Numbered from the stretch's first letter, positions 35,249 through 44,637 are shown. The stretch is 64,000 nucleotides of DNA from JAHEDH01 sp963753285 (GCA_963753285.1 CAVWBT010000004.1:1-64000); one strand, 5' to 3'. Made by a program: numbers and translations. The notes: generated by a model from the letters alone, not told the origin.

Positions 35249-36516
35249 TCGTCGTCGTCACCGCCTTCGTCCCGCGGAACGATGTCGATCTTGAGGGCGT
35301 CGCCGTGGAAGTTCTCGAGGAACCTGGGACGCACCTTGAGCGAGACCATCTCCGCGGGCACGACGTAGCGGAGCCGCTTCTCGTAGACCTCACCCAGCCT
35401 GAGCCAGCTCTTCTCGAGTGAGCGCCTGACGCGCAGGTAGACGACGTGCTCCCGGTCGGAAGAGATGGTGTGCGGCACGATCGAAGCGACGTTCTCACCC
35501 GGGATCAGACGGATGTTGTCGGCGGGTCGGGACCGCCCGGTGGCGAACTCCCCGGCGCACCTGCCGGCCAGGAGCGCCTCCTCGCTGACGTAGTCGACCA
35601 GGTCGTGGATGTGGACGACGTTCCCGGCGGCGAAGACCCCGTCGCGGGACGTCTCCATCGTCGACGACACGACCGGCCCGCCGGTCGTCGGATCCATCCG
35701 CAGCCCCAGCTTGGCCGAGAGCTCGTTCTCGGGGATCAGCCCGATCGAGACGAGCAGCGTGTCACAGTCGATCTCCGTCGTGCGGGTCAGGTCCGGCTCG
35801 AGATGCTCGTTCACCGGTGCCACCGTCACGCGCTCGAGGCGATCGCTTCCGTGGATCCCGACGACGGTGGTGGACAGGTGGAGTGGGATGTCGTAGTCGT
35901 GCAGACACTGCACGATGTTGCGAGTGAGGCCGTTGGCGTGGGGCATCAACTCGAACACGCCGGGCACGTCGATGTCCTCGAGGGCCAGTCGGCGAGCCAT
36001 GATCAATCCGATGTCTCCCGACCCGAGGATCACGGCTCGCCGCCCCGGGAGGTAGCCGAGCTGATTGACGAATTTCTGCGCGAGCCCGGCAGTCATGACA
36101 CCGGATGGTCTCGATCCCGGAATCCTGATTGCGCCCCTCGTGCGCTCCCGGGCCCCCATCGCCAGAACGACGGCACCCGCCTGCACCCGGGTGATCCCGG
36201 TCGAGGGTGAGGCGATGGTCACGGTCCGGTCGGGTTCGATGTCGAGGACATAGCTGTCGGTTGCGACGTGGATGACGTCGTCGACCAGCTCCTCGATCAA
36301 ACGAGCGGCGTACTCGGGCCCGGTCAGCTCCTCACCGAAGTGATGGAGCCCGAAGCCGTTGTGGATGCACTGGTTGAGGATCCCCCCGAGTTCGATCTCG
36401 CGGTCGACGATGAGGATCCGGTCGGCACCGGACTCGAGTGCCCCGATCGCAGCGGACATGCCGCCAGGCCCTCCCCCGACGATCACGACGTCGTATCTGA
36501 TCGACAGCCGGTTCAC
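35245..36516 (-). CDS. NAD(P)/FAD-dependent oxidoreductase
   Basis: This 423-residue flavoprotein has two dinucleotide-binding folds: VVIVGGGPGGMSAAIGALE at the N-terminus for FAD, and AVILGSGDIGLIMARRLALE near residue 165 for NAD(P). The segment LGGILNQCIHNGFGLHHFGEELTGPEYA is characteristic of the family found beside GlpA-like proteins and DUF1667. It is presumed to pass electrons between NAD(P) and its partner. It overlaps both neighbours by 4 bases. Confidence 0.88.
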   Translation of the reverse strand: MNRLSIRYDVVIVGGGPGGMSAAIGALESGADRILIVDREIELGGILNQCIHNGFGLHHFGEELTGPEYAARLIEELVDDVIHVATDSYVLDIEPDRTVTIASPSTGITRVQAGAVVLAMGARERTRGAIRIPGSRPSGVMTAGLAQKFVNQLGYLPGRRAVILGSGDIGLIMARRLALEDIDVPGVFELMPHANGLTRNIVQCLHDYDIPLHLSTTVVGIHGSDRLERVTVAPVNEHLEPDLTRTTEIDCDTLLVSIGLIPENELSAKLGLRMDPTTGGPVVSSTMETSRDGVFAAGNVVHIHDLVDYVSEEALLAGRCAGEFATGRSRPADNIRLIPGENVASIVPHTISSDREHVVYLRVRRSLEKSWLRLGEVYEKRLRYVVPAEMVSLKVRPRFLENFHGDALKIDIVPRDEGGDDDE

Positions 36517-37961
36517 GGAGCGTCCTCCCGCTCACACACGATCCAGGTGCCAGGGCCGCGCTTGGTGACCTCGGGGATGGGAAGATCGTGTGCATCTGAC
36601 AGCAGTTGCATGCAACGCGACGTGCAGAACCCGCCCTGGCAGCGACCCATGCCGGCGCGGGTGCGGAACTTCACCCCGTCGAGCGTTCGCGCTCCGCGGT
36701 CGATGGCGTCGGCGATCTCGCCCTCGGTGACCGTCTCGCAGCGACACACGACATGGGCGTATCGACGATCCTGGAACGCCAACGCCTCCAACTCGGACAG
36801 ATCGAGCTCGGAGACCCGCACGGGGCGCGCTACCGGAGGCTGGAGATCGGATCGAGGCGACAGATCGAGACCGGCCGAGGCCAGCAGGCCGACAACGTCC
36901 TCTGCGATCGCGGGGGCAGCGGTGAGCCCCGGCGACTGGATACCCGCCACGTTGATGAAGCCGGGTACGGATGTCGGGCCGATGACGAAATCGTCGTCCG
37001 GGGCGACCGCACGAAGGCCGGCGAACTCTGCGATGCAGTCGCGTTCGCTGATGCCGGGGACGAGGCGTTGGGCCATCGCGAACACCTCGTCCGCCCCCGC
37101 CCTCGTCGTGGTCAGGTCGGTCTTGTCGTCGACGGGCGATGCGGTCGGTCCGACCATGATCGTCCCGTCGTATGTAGGGATGACGAGGATGCCCTTCGAG
37201 GTTGGCGTCGGACAGGGGAAGATGGTTCGCCGGACGATCCCGGCCAGGCGCTTGTCGAGCAGATACTCCTCGCCCTTGCGAGCCCGGATGGGCAGATCGA
37301 CGCCGACCATCCGGCAGATGCGATCGGCGTACAGACCGGCGGCGTTGATGACGAACCGGGTGGCGATCCGCTCGTCGCCGATGTGGACGACCAGATGGGA
37401 GCCATCCGGAGTGATGGCCGTCACCGCTCGGCCCACGAACAGGTGCAATCCGTTGTCGACTGCGTTGTCGATCAGAGCGAAGCACGCCTCGTACGGGTTC
37501 ACGACCGCGGCGGTGGGCCCGTGCAGGGCGGCGAGGGCCTCCGTGGAGATGTTCGGCTCTTCACGGTGAATGCGGCCCGGGCCCCACAATTCGAGGCCGG
37601 TCACTCCGCGCTCCGTTCCGACGGCCTCGATCTCCTCGAGTGTCTGGAGCTGGTCATCGTCGAACGCAACGGTCAGATCGCCGTTCTGGAAGAAGCCGAA
37701 GCCGAGCTCGGTGGCGAGCTTCTGCCACATCTGGTTGCCACGCCAGACCAGGTCGCCCTTGACCGTCCCGGGCGACGTGTGGTGACCGGCGTGGATGATG
37801 CCGCTGTTGGCCTTCGAGGTCCCGAATCCGACCTCAACCTCGCGTTCGATGAGGGCGACGTCGATCTGGTATCGGGTGAGCCACCGCGCCACGGCGCACC
37901 CGACCACGCCACCGCCGATGACCACAACGTCCTTCACCACCCCACCGTATCGCTCGGTCAT
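36513..37961 (-). CDS. GlpA-like FAD oxidoreductase with C-terminal BFD [2Fe-2S] domain
   Basis: This 482-residue protein has an N-terminal DAO/GlpA domain (VVVIGGGVVGCAVARWLTRY; GFGTSKANSGIIHAGHH). From ~residue 400 a BFD-like [2Fe-2S] domain shows VCRCETVTEGEI and GMGRCQGGFC, supplying four cysteines. This domain set matches the anaerobic glycerol-3-phosphate or L-2-hydroxyglutarate dehydrogenase group. With the next two genes it forms an electron-transferring complex. The exact substrate is not certain. Confidence 0.88.
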   Translation of the reverse strand: MTERYGGVVKDVVVIGGGVVGCAVARWLTRYQIDVALIEREVEVGFGTSKANSGIIHAGHHTSPGTVKGDLVWRGNQMWQKLATELGFGFFQNGDLTVAFDDDQLQTLEEIEAVGTERGVTGLELWGPGRIHREEPNISTEALAALHGPTAAVVNPYEACFALIDNAVDNGLHLFVGRAVTAITPDGSHLVVHIGDERIATRFVINAAGLYADRICRMVGVDLPIRARKGEEYLLDKRLAGIVRRTIFPCPTPTSKGILVIPTYDGTIMVGPTASPVDDKTDLTTTRAGADEVFAMAQRLVPGISERDCIAEFAGLRAVAPDDDFVIGPTSVPGFINVAGIQSPGLTAAPAIAEDVVGLLASAGLDLSPRSDLQPPVARPVRVSELDLSELEALAFQDRRYAHVVCRCETVTEGEIADAIDRGARTLDGVKFRTRAGMGRCQGGFCTSRCMQLLSDAHDLPIPEVTKRGPGTWIVCEREDAP

Positions 37962-38134
37962 CCCCGCACACGGTGGAGAAAGTCACGTTCCGAAGTACCG
38001 ATCGGACGGGCCGTATCGGAACGAAACCGACCCGACGAGACGTCACAACTGGACGAGCGGTAGCCCACCCACCGGTGATGAAGGCGCCCGCACGCACCAC
38101 GAAACGACGACAACGACGTGAACGGAGGATCTCC

Positions 38135-38518
38135 ATGACACCAGTTCGAATGACGGCGGCGGCGCTCATGCTTGCCCTCGTGGCGACGGCATGCACTTCG
38201 GAAGGCTCCACCACCACGACAGGAAAGGACGCAGCCCAGGTTCCGTCTGACGACGCCATCGCCGTGACCATCACCGACGTCGAACTCGGAAGTGACGAAG
38301 TCACGGTCCAAGGGGAGAAGCCCACACCGTGCAACGATCTCGGCTCCACCGTCATCTCCGAAGACGACGCCATCGAGATCGAGATCTGGGCGGAGCCGAC
38401 CGACGAAGCCTGCGCTCAGGTCATCGAGCCGTTCGAAGTGTCCCTTTCTCTGCCGCAGGCCGCTTCAGACACACCGGTTCTGGTCAACGGCCAGGAGGTC
38501 GGCCGCGTCGGCGACTGA
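38135..38518 (+). CDS. Small putative lipoprotein
   Basis: This 127-residue protein has a signal peptide ending in the lipobox LVATAC and a Ser/Thr-rich linker. A C-terminal strand-rich region with two cysteines follows (TPCNDLGST and DEACAQVI), perhaps disulphide-bonded. GGAGG lies 8 bases before the ATG at 38135, which decides the start. I do not recognise the family. The 268 bases downstream (38519-38786) hold no credible gene. Confidence 0.7.
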   Translation: MTPVRMTAAALMLALVATACTSEGSTTTTGKDAAQVPSDDAIAVTITDVELGSDEVTVQGEKPTPCNDLGSTVISEDDAIEIEIWAEPTDEACAQVIEPFEVSLSLPQAASDTPVLVNGQEVGRVGD

Positions 38519-38792
38519 CGGTGCCCCCGGCCGACCCGACACCACCGGGTGCGGGTGGTCTCGCCTTGTGAGTTCGCGCCCACAGGCCGGCACGGCCGCC
38601 TCCGACTCCACCAAACATCTCGAACGGGCGCTGATCGCGATCGGGCGGATCCGCCAAGACCCGCCGGACCCTTCACACGACCTGTCGAAAACCGGAGGCC
38701 TCGATCGTCGGAAGGCAAGAAGACAAGCAACCAACCGATCGGCGACGATGGCAGGCCGACGGCGCTTGGATGGCGTCGAGGAGGAAATGGAC

Positions 38793-39143
38793 ATGGAACG
38801 GAACCCCGATCATGGAGCGTTCTGGGCGCTCGCAGACGATCTCATCGCCGAAGGCAGGGTGGAGGAGGGAACGATGATGGGACATCACTGCCTCAGGTCC
38901 ACACTGGGCGGCGGGTTCGTTGCCACAGTCGAACGCTCGTCGGGCGACCTCGTCGCCAAGCTCCCCAGGGCGCGGGTCGAGGAACTGATCGACTCCGGGA
39001 TCGGCGCTCCATTCGCACCGGCCGGAAAGGTCTTCCGCGAATGGGTGGCGATTCCATCCCAGCACCTCGATCGCTGGGAGGAGTTCGTCACCGAATCGAT
39101 CGACTTCGTCTCGACGCCTGGAGACCTGGACGCCGACCGGTAG
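38793..39143 (+). CDS. TfoX-N-terminal-like domain protein
   Basis: This 116-residue protein resembles TfoX_N/MmcQ-like small domains: EEGTMMGHHCLRSTLGGGFVA, then DLVAKLPRARVEELIDSG and a closing WEEFVTESIDFV. Such proteins are implicated in regulation, but this function is not established here. GAGGAGG sits 8 bases upstream of the ATG at 38793; the ATG at 38787 is less well placed. Its stop overlaps the histidine-kinase GTG start. Confidence 0.65.
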   Translation: MERNPDHGAFWALADDLIAEGRVEEGTMMGHHCLRSTLGGGFVATVERSSGDLVAKLPRARVEELIDSGIGAPFAPAGKVFREWVAIPSQHLDRWEEFVTESIDFVSTPGDLDADR

Positions 39144-39916
39144 TGTCGAACCCGGTGAAGACTCCCGAACCCTCCGAGCCGGACGAATCGGCGGCGTGGC
39201 CCGATCACACCGTCGAGGACCTCACGGGTTGGGCCGAGCAGCTCGCCCTGCGAAGTGAGGAGCTCGATCGATTCGGACGGGTCGCAGCCCACGACCTCCG
39301 AGCGCCACTCCGTTCGGTCGAGGCCTTCACCCGCTTGGCGCTCGCGGCCGAAGACCCCGAAGAGTCCTCCGAGCATCTCGAACGGGTGCTGAACGCGGTC
39401 GGTCGCATGCGCCGGCTGCTCGACTCGCTCGTCGACTTCGCAGACGCGGGCGATGCCGCCCTCGACACCTCGATCGCTTCACTCGACGACGTCGTCCGGG
39501 CCGCAATCGTGGACCTGTCGGTCGACCTCGCCGAGTCCGGGGCGGTGATCGACGTTGGCCGGCTCCCGAGCGTCGAGTGCGATCCCACCCAACTCCGACG
39601 TGTCTTCACGAACGTGCTCTCGAACTCCATCCGGTACACCGGTGCGCATCCTCCTCACATCGTGATCCGGGGCTTCGAGGAGCCGGATCGGGTGCGTATC
39701 ACCGTGACTGACGATGGGGTCGGCTTCTCATCCGACCTCACCGAGGCAGCTTTTCGGCCGCTGCAACGGCTCACGTCGATCGGCGTGGGACAGGGCATCG
39801 GGCTCGCCATCTGCCGCAGGATCGTCGAGCGGCATGGCGGAGAGATCTGGGCAGAGAGCGCACCAGGGGTCGGGACGACGATCTCGCTGACCCTTCCGAA
39901 AGTCGCAACCGGATAG
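39143..39916 (+). CDS. Sensor histidine kinase without membrane or sensory domain
   Basis: This 257-residue kinase has a short N-terminal tail, then the H-box GRVAAHDLRAPLRSVEAF at about residue 45. The dimerisation helix contains ERVLNAVGRMRRLLDSLVDFA. The ATPase domain has VFTNVLSNSIRYTG (N-box), VTDDGVGFSSD (G1) and GIGLAICRRIV (G2). The AAHDLRAPLR sequence is typical of phytochrome-like and KaiC-type kinases. It starts at GTG 39143, or possibly GTG 39155, coupled to the TfoX-like gene. No response regulator is nearby. Confidence 0.82.
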   Translation: MSNPVKTPEPSEPDESAAWPDHTVEDLTGWAEQLALRSEELDRFGRVAAHDLRAPLRSVEAFTRLALAAEDPEESSEHLERVLNAVGRMRRLLDSLVDFADAGDAALDTSIASLDDVVRAAIVDLSVDLAESGAVIDVGRLPSVECDPTQLRRVFTNVLSNSIRYTGAHPPHIVIRGFEEPDRVRITVTDDGVGFSSDLTEAAFRPLQRLTSIGVGQGIGLAICRRIVERHGGEIWAESAPGVGTTISLTLPKVATG

Positions 39917-40001
39917 CCCTCGCTCGGGCTCCCTCCACGGGCCGTCGCAACGAGACGTCGGCGACGAGCGCACACGGCGCCGCAGACCTACGATCGACCA
40001 G

Positions 40002-40301
40002 ATGGTCTGGCACACGGTCGACATCTCCCCGGACTCGCACGTATCCGCGATGCACATCGCCGGCGTGGACGTACTGATGATCGACACCGATGGTGGCTGG
40101 CTCGCCGTCGAGGACCGCTGTAGCCACGCCGACTGTGCGTTCAGCTCGGACGGAGAGATCGACGGGTCGACGGTGATCTGCAACTGCCACGGGTCCGAGT
40201 TCGATCTCCGCACCGGAGACGTGCTCGTGCCGCCGGCGTTCGATCCGATCCGCACGTTCCGGGTGCGGACAACCGACGGGGGAATGGAAATCGAGCTGTG
40301 A
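40002..40301 (+). CDS. Rieske [2Fe-2S] ferredoxin-like protein
   Basis: This 99-residue protein is a free-standing Rieske domain. The cluster ligands are in RCSHADCAF (CxH) and ICNCHGSEFD (CxxH), with the spacing usual for NirD/biphenyl-dioxygenase-type Rieske ferredoxins. It donates electrons. The stop overlaps the P450 GTG start, so it is probably the redox partner for the P450, an uncommon pairing. Confidence 0.9.
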   Translation: MVWHTVDISPDSHVSAMHIAGVDVLMIDTDGGWLAVEDRCSHADCAFSSDGEIDGSTVICNCHGSEFDLRTGDVLVPPAFDPIRTFRVRTTDGGMEIEL

Positions 40302-41479
40302 TCGACCTGGCTTCCGTCACCGTCGCGAACCTCGAGACCGACCCGTATCCGATCTACGCCCGGTTGCGCGCACAGGCGCCGGTGGCGTACGTCCCGGCAC
40401 TCGACGTGTGGATGGTGACGAGATGGGCCGACGTCGAATCGGCCCTCCTCGACCCGCATTCGTTCCCGGCGCACGTCCAGGACTCGCCGACCGACGAGGC
40501 GCTCGGCGGGATCTCGATGATGACGACCGACGGCGAACCTGCGAAGCAGCGACGCCGACCGTTCGACTCGACGCTCCGACCGAGGGCCGTGGAGGCGGCG
40601 ATGCCCCAGGTGTTCGAGCGCCTCTGTTCCGAAGCACTCGACCGAATCGAACGCGCCGGCGGCGGCGATCTCCTCACCCAGTACTTCGAGCCGGTGTCGG
40701 TGCTGTCGCTCGCTCACGCGATCGGCATCGCCGAGGCAGTCGACGGACTGACACTGGTCCGCTGGTTCGGCGGCCTCGCCGCCGGCGTGTCGAATTACGA
40801 GAAGGACCCCGTCAAGGCCGCGTTCTGTTCGGAGGTATCGACCGAGATCGACGACGTCGTCAGGCCGCTCTTCGAACGAGCGATGGTGGCGCCCGACGAT
40901 TCGATGCTCTCGAATCTCATCCATGCCGCCGAGGGCACGGTGGAGGAGCGCATCGACTGGGCGATGCCGTCGCTGAAGCTCGTGCTGTTGGGAGGACTGC
41001 AGGAGCCTGCCCACGGCGGTGCCACGATCACCCACTGTCTGCTCACCCATACGGATCAACTCGACGCCGTCCGGTCCGATCCCGATCTCGTGGCGACCGC
41101 AGTCGAGGAGGGCCTGCGGTGGACCGCGCCGATCGGCAACCTGCTCCGAAGTGTCCACCCCGGTACTTCGCTGGGTGGCCGGCAGTTCCCAGACGATGCC
41201 CGTGTGATCCTGGTGGTGGCCTCCGCCAACCGGGACCGGGAGATCTGGGGCCCGACGGCCGACCACTTCGACATCTCTCGCCCCCGGCGAACCCACCTGT
41301 CGTTCGCAACCGGACCGCACTACTGCATCGGCCACCACTTCGCCCGCGCGCAGCTGCGGATCGCGATCCGGATGCTGCTGGAGCGGTTTCCCCGGCTGCG
41401 ACTCGATCCGCTCCACGACGTCGTCTTCCGGGGCCACGAGTACCGGTCTCCGACCTCGCTCATGGTGGAGGTGGCGTGA
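40298..41479 (+). CDS. Cytochrome P450
   Basis: This 393-residue soluble P450 has the ExxR motif EEGLRW and the heme loop FATGPHYCIGHHFARAQ, whose cysteine ligates heme. The I-helix segment is LLGGLQEPAHGG. The usual acid-threonine pair is replaced by Glu-Pro, as in some actinobacterial P450 subfamilies, which would affect oxygen activation. It starts at GTG 40298, overlapping the Rieske stop, and its TGA overlaps the next ATG. The substrate is unknown. Confidence 0.92.
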   Translation: MIDLASVTVANLETDPYPIYARLRAQAPVAYVPALDVWMVTRWADVESALLDPHSFPAHVQDSPTDEALGGISMMTTDGEPAKQRRRPFDSTLRPRAVEAAMPQVFERLCSEALDRIERAGGGDLLTQYFEPVSVLSLAHAIGIAEAVDGLTLVRWFGGLAAGVSNYEKDPVKAAFCSEVSTEIDDVVRPLFERAMVAPDDSMLSNLIHAAEGTVEERIDWAMPSLKLVLLGGLQEPAHGGATITHCLLTHTDQLDAVRSDPDLVATAVEEGLRWTAPIGNLLRSVHPGTSLGGRQFPDDARVILVVASANRDREIWGPTADHFDISRPRRTHLSFATGPHYCIGHHFARAQLRIAIRMLLERFPRLRLDPLHDVVFRGHEYRSPTSLMVEVA

Positions 41480-41931
41480 TGGCCGATCCGTTCGTCCCTG
41501 ACACATTCGATGTTCCCAGATCCCTCGACGGTCCCGGCTTTCGGCTCGAGCCGCTGGGTCCCGAGCACAACGAGCGGGACCACGAGGCGTGGATGTCGAG
41601 CGTCGAGCACATCCGTGCGACGCCCGGTGCCGACAAGTGGGACGGTGCTTGGCCGGTCCCGATGAGCCTCGAACAGAACCTCGATGATCTCGTCATGCAC
41701 GCAGAGGACTTCGAGCGGCGCTCGGGGTTCACCTACTCGATCCTCGATGGCGACGACGTGATCGGGTGCGTCTACATCTACCCGTCGAAGCGTCCAGGAC
41801 ACGACGCCGAAGTGACATCGTGGGTGCGGGCGTCCCGAGCGGAGATGGACGCCCCGGTCTGGCGGCACCTCTCCGAGTGGATCGAGCGGGACTGGCCGTT
41901 CGCCAACCCGTACTACGCAGAGCGGGCCTGA
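41479..41931 (+). CDS. GNAT-like acetyltransferase
   Basis: This 150-residue protein has the outline of a GNAT fold: GFRLEPLGPEHNERDHEAW, the strand SGFTYSILDGDDVIGCVYIY and a late EVTSWVRAS. The acetyl-CoA loop is not a clear RxxGxG/A, so assignment is moderate. TGATG overlap with the P450 stop makes it the third gene of the operon. It could modify the P450 product. Confidence 0.65.
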   Translation: MADPFVPDTFDVPRSLDGPGFRLEPLGPEHNERDHEAWMSSVEHIRATPGADKWDGAWPVPMSLEQNLDDLVMHAEDFERRSGFTYSILDGDDVIGCVYIYPSKRPGHDAEVTSWVRASRAEMDAPVWRHLSEWIERDWPFANPYYAERA

Positions 41932-41975
41932 CCGACCCGGGCCGCACTTCGATCGCTCCGGCTACGTTGGCTCCC

Positions 41976-42596
41976 ATGGGTGCCGCCGTCGATTGCGAAG
42001 CGATCGGTACCGGTCTGCTCGGTCAACCGGTCAATTCCCTCAGTTCGCTGGCGCTGGTCATCGCCGGTCTCTGGGTGCTGAGTCGGGACCGGTGGGTGGC
42101 GGCTGCGCTCGTCGCCACCGGGATCGGATCGTTTCTCTTCCACGGCCCGCTGGCGCCGGGAGGCGAGTGGATCCACGATGTGACGCTGGCGTGGCTGATC
42201 GTGGTGGTGGGGTTGAGGAGCCGGGGATGGGAACGCCGGTTCGGGGCAGTCGGCCTGGCTGCGATCGCGCCCGTCTTCTACGTGGCGCCGGTGATCGCCG
42301 ACCCACTCACTGTGGCACTGGTGGTGGTGACGCTGCTGCTCCTGGTTTCCGACAGCCGGCGGCTCGATACGTTGGGACCGCTGGCGCTGCTGGCCGTTTC
42401 GGCGATCATCGGGCGCCTCGGCTCGAGGGGTGGCCCATGGTGTGATCCCGAATCGGTACTGCAGACGCATGCCCTGTGGCACGTCGGTGCGGCGTGTGCG
42501 GTGGGATGGTGGGCGATCGGTCGCGACGGACGCATCCGTGCCGGCGCTCCGAGCCATACGGCGAGCACCGCGAGCTCAGACGCAGAGCTCCCCTGA
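41976..42596 (+). CDS. CREST-superfamily-like membrane protein
   Basis: This 206-residue protein has about seven hydrophobic segments. Polar residues expected for the CREST hydrolases (alkaline ceramidase/PAQR/Per1) are present: a serine and histidine in GIGSFLFHGPL, an aspartate in GEWIHDVTLAW, and two histidines in QTHALWHVGAA. The N-terminal CEAIG and QPVNSLSSLA also fit bacterial members. These are presumed zinc-dependent membrane hydrolases. The substrate is unknown. It converges on the lipoprotein at 42576, overlapping by ~20 bases. Confidence 0.65.
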   Translation: MGAAVDCEAIGTGLLGQPVNSLSSLALVIAGLWVLSRDRWVAAALVATGIGSFLFHGPLAPGGEWIHDVTLAWLIVVVGLRSRGWERRFGAVGLAAIAPVFYVAPVIADPLTVALVVVTLLLLVSDSRRLDTLGPLALLAVSAIIGRLGSRGGPWCDPESVLQTHALWHVGAACAVGWWAIGRDGRIRAGAPSHTASTASSDAELP

Positions 42597-43313
42597 CAGA
42601 CCACGGCCACACAGCACCGTCTGTTCGACGCTCTTCAGCACGAAGCCCTCGCCGCCCTCGTCGGGCGTTCCGAACACGTGAAGACGGAACCCACGAACCG
42701 AATCGTCGCCGATCCCGACGACGTCGAACGTGACCTCTCCCAGGTCCCCGACCGTCGGAGCGACCGACATCACGATCCTGGATGGAGGCTCGTCGGAGGC
42801 CAACGCCTCTGCGACGATCATTCCGAGGTCGAGCATCGTCTCGGCTGCGGGGGTCTCGCCGAGAAGCTCGACGATCTCGGCGGTCGAATCGGTGGTTCCG
42901 CCGAGATAGGCGAAGAACGAAGCGTTCGCCCAGCCCGAGCCGCCACCGGATTCAATCTCGAGCCAGATGGAGCCAGGCAAAGCCCTGGCGTTTCCCAGCG
43001 CGACGATGTTCGCGGCCAAAGGGTCGAGCTCATCGATCACCGGCTGGTCGATTCCAGGAGCGGATCGCACATTCAGGACATCGTCATGAGCCACCCCGAC
43101 CACTGCCAGTACGTCACCGCGCTGCGGACCGATGATGATCGGGTCACCCGGGAGCGACGTCGTCGTCTCCGGAACGGTCGTGGTGGACTCGACCGTGGTC
43201 GTCGTCGTTTCCGGCTGAGTCGGCGGAGCCGTCGCGGGATCGGCGACGTCGCCTCCCCCACACCCTGCAATCACCAATGCCAGGATCGCGACCACCGATG
43301 CCACACGCGACAT
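42576..43313 (-). CDS. Putative lipoprotein with SH3-like domain
   Basis: This 245-residue protein has a lipobox VIAGC, then a Thr/Pro-rich linker. A bacterial SH3-like segment follows (VAHDDVLNVRSAPGIDQPVIDEL, with the closing GSGWANASFFAYL), then an unidentified C-terminal domain ending in two cysteines. AGGAGG precedes the ATG at 43313. It is probably an envelope-anchored protein; SH3b domains often bind peptidoglycan. Confidence 0.75.
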   Translation of the reverse strand: MSRVASVVAILALVIAGCGGGDVADPATAPPTQPETTTTTVESTTTVPETTTSLPGDPIIIGPQRGDVLAVVGVAHDDVLNVRSAPGIDQPVIDELDPLAANIVALGNARALPGSIWLEIESGGGSGWANASFFAYLGGTTDSTAEIVELLGETPAAETMLDLGMIVAEALASDEPPSRIVMSVAPTVGDLGEVTFDVVGIGDDSVRGFRLHVFGTPDEGGEGFVLKSVEQTVLCGRGLSGELCV

Positions 43314-43398
43314 GAATCCTCCTTGACCCCTTTTGGACGTACCGGTCCGGCGGGGCGTTCCCACCGAGCGGGCCCAGGGATCGTCTACCGCTGAAGGG

Positions 43399-44637
43399 TC
43401 AGCCGCCGAGGTCGTCAGTCCACCGGCGGGTGTCCGACACGAGTTGCTCGCAATGCGAGTCCTCGATCTCGAACGAGAGGGCGATGAACCCACGACGGGC
43501 GAGATAGTTGCCGGCCGCGAGCATGGCATGGAAGTACAGATCGAGCAGTCGATCGTCTTCGGCGTGAACGGTGAGCATCGACCCGCGGCCCGTCACCCAC
43601 ATCCGGTGGGCACGATTCTCCAGGGCGCGGTTCAGCGACCGCCGTAGCGTGTCACCCCGGCGGTTGACCTCCTCGAGCCGCAGATCATCGAGCAATAGCG
43701 ACACTGCGGTTCTCGCAGCAGTCATCGTGACGATGTTGTTGTTGAACGTGCCCGCTTGGGTCAACACCCCGCCGACCGCCGGATCGAAGTGCGCCATGAT
43801 GTCGGCGCGGCCGCCGAACGCTCCGAAGGTCATGCCGCCGCCCAGGTACTTGCCGAGCGTCATCAGGTCGGGTCGGATCCCGTAGAGGTCCTGTGCCCCG
43901 CCCGGGCTCAATCGCGAGGTCATCACCTCATCGAGAATCAGGATCGTACCGGTGTCGGCGCACCGTCCGGAGAGCTCGGCCATGAACTCGTCGGACGCCG
44001 GGATGCAGCCTCCGGCGCCCTGGACTGCCTCGACGATGACACAGCCGAGGTCGGGATCGGCGAACATCCCGTCGAGCGCGGCGATGTCGTCGAACGGGGC
44101 CACGACGTAACGATGCGGGACGTTGAGCGGATGTGACGCACCGTGCCCGAACGACAGGACGCCACCGTGATAGGCCCCCTCGAACACTCCGACACCGGAG
44201 CGCCCGGTGTGATGGAGCGCCGTCCCGATGGCCATCAGGTTGGCCTCGGTCCCGGAGTTGGTGAACCGGACTCGCTCGAGGGCGTTGAACCGAGCACACA
44301 ACATCTCGGCGAGTTCGATCTCGGTCGGATGGGTGGCGCCGAGTGCGAAGCCCGACCCGAGCGCCTCGATCACCGAGTCGGCGATCAGCTTGGGCGAATG
44401 CCCGAACAAGCCGGCGGTGTAGTTGCCGAGGAAGTCGACATAGGTGTGACCGTCGACATCGGTGATCTCGGGACCCGATGCAGACACCACACGGAACGGG
44501 AACGGCTCGAAGTGGAGCACCGACCTGGTGTTTCCTCCCGGCATCACCGACGCAGCTCGTCGGTGCAGCTCGGCGCTCGTCGGGTGGCGAGTGACGTAGG
44601 AAGTATGTGCTGCGGTCACGAGACGGTCGAGATCCAT
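43399..44637 (-). CDS. HemL-like class III aminotransferase/aminomutase
   Basis: This 412-residue class III enzyme resembles glutamate-1-semialdehyde aminomutase: MPGGNTRSVLHFEPFPF, VDFLGNYTAGLFGHS, RFTNSGTEANLMAI, the PLP aspartate in LILDEVMTSR and the PLP lysine in LGKYLGGGMTFGAFGG. The diverged active-site surroundings and lack of other heme genes suggest a catabolic or secondary-metabolism paralogue rather than the heme-biosynthetic enzyme. It is divergent from the cyclase gene. Confidence 0.85.
   Translation of the reverse strand: MDLDRLVTAAHTSYVTRHPTSAELHRRAASVMPGGNTRSVLHFEPFPFRVVSASGPEITDVDGHTYVDFLGNYTAGLFGHSPKLIADSVIEALGSGFALGATHPTEIELAEMLCARFNALERVRFTNSGTEANLMAIGTALHHTGRSGVGVFEGAYHGGVLSFGHGASHPLNVPHRYVVAPFDDIAALDGMFADPDLGCVIVEAVQGAGGCIPASDEFMAELSGRCADTGTILILDEVMTSRLSPGGAQDLYGIRPDLMTLGKYLGGGMTFGAFGGRADIMAHFDPAVGGVLTQAGTFNNNIVTMTAARTAVSLLLDDLRLEEVNRRGDTLRRSLNRALENRAHRMWVTGRGSMLTVHAEDDRLLDLYFHAMLAAGNYLARRGFIALSFEIEDSHCEQLVSDTRRWTDDLGG

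Noticed and set aside
38292..38786. N-terminal extension of the TfoX-like gene
   Set aside because: This stretch is out of frame with the lipoprotein it crosses and has shadow composition. The start at 38793 has a good ribosome site.
43399..44637. Heme-biosynthetic glutamate-1-semialdehyde aminomutase (hemL)
   Set aside because: It is HemL-like but diverged and away from other heme genes, so no gene symbol is given.
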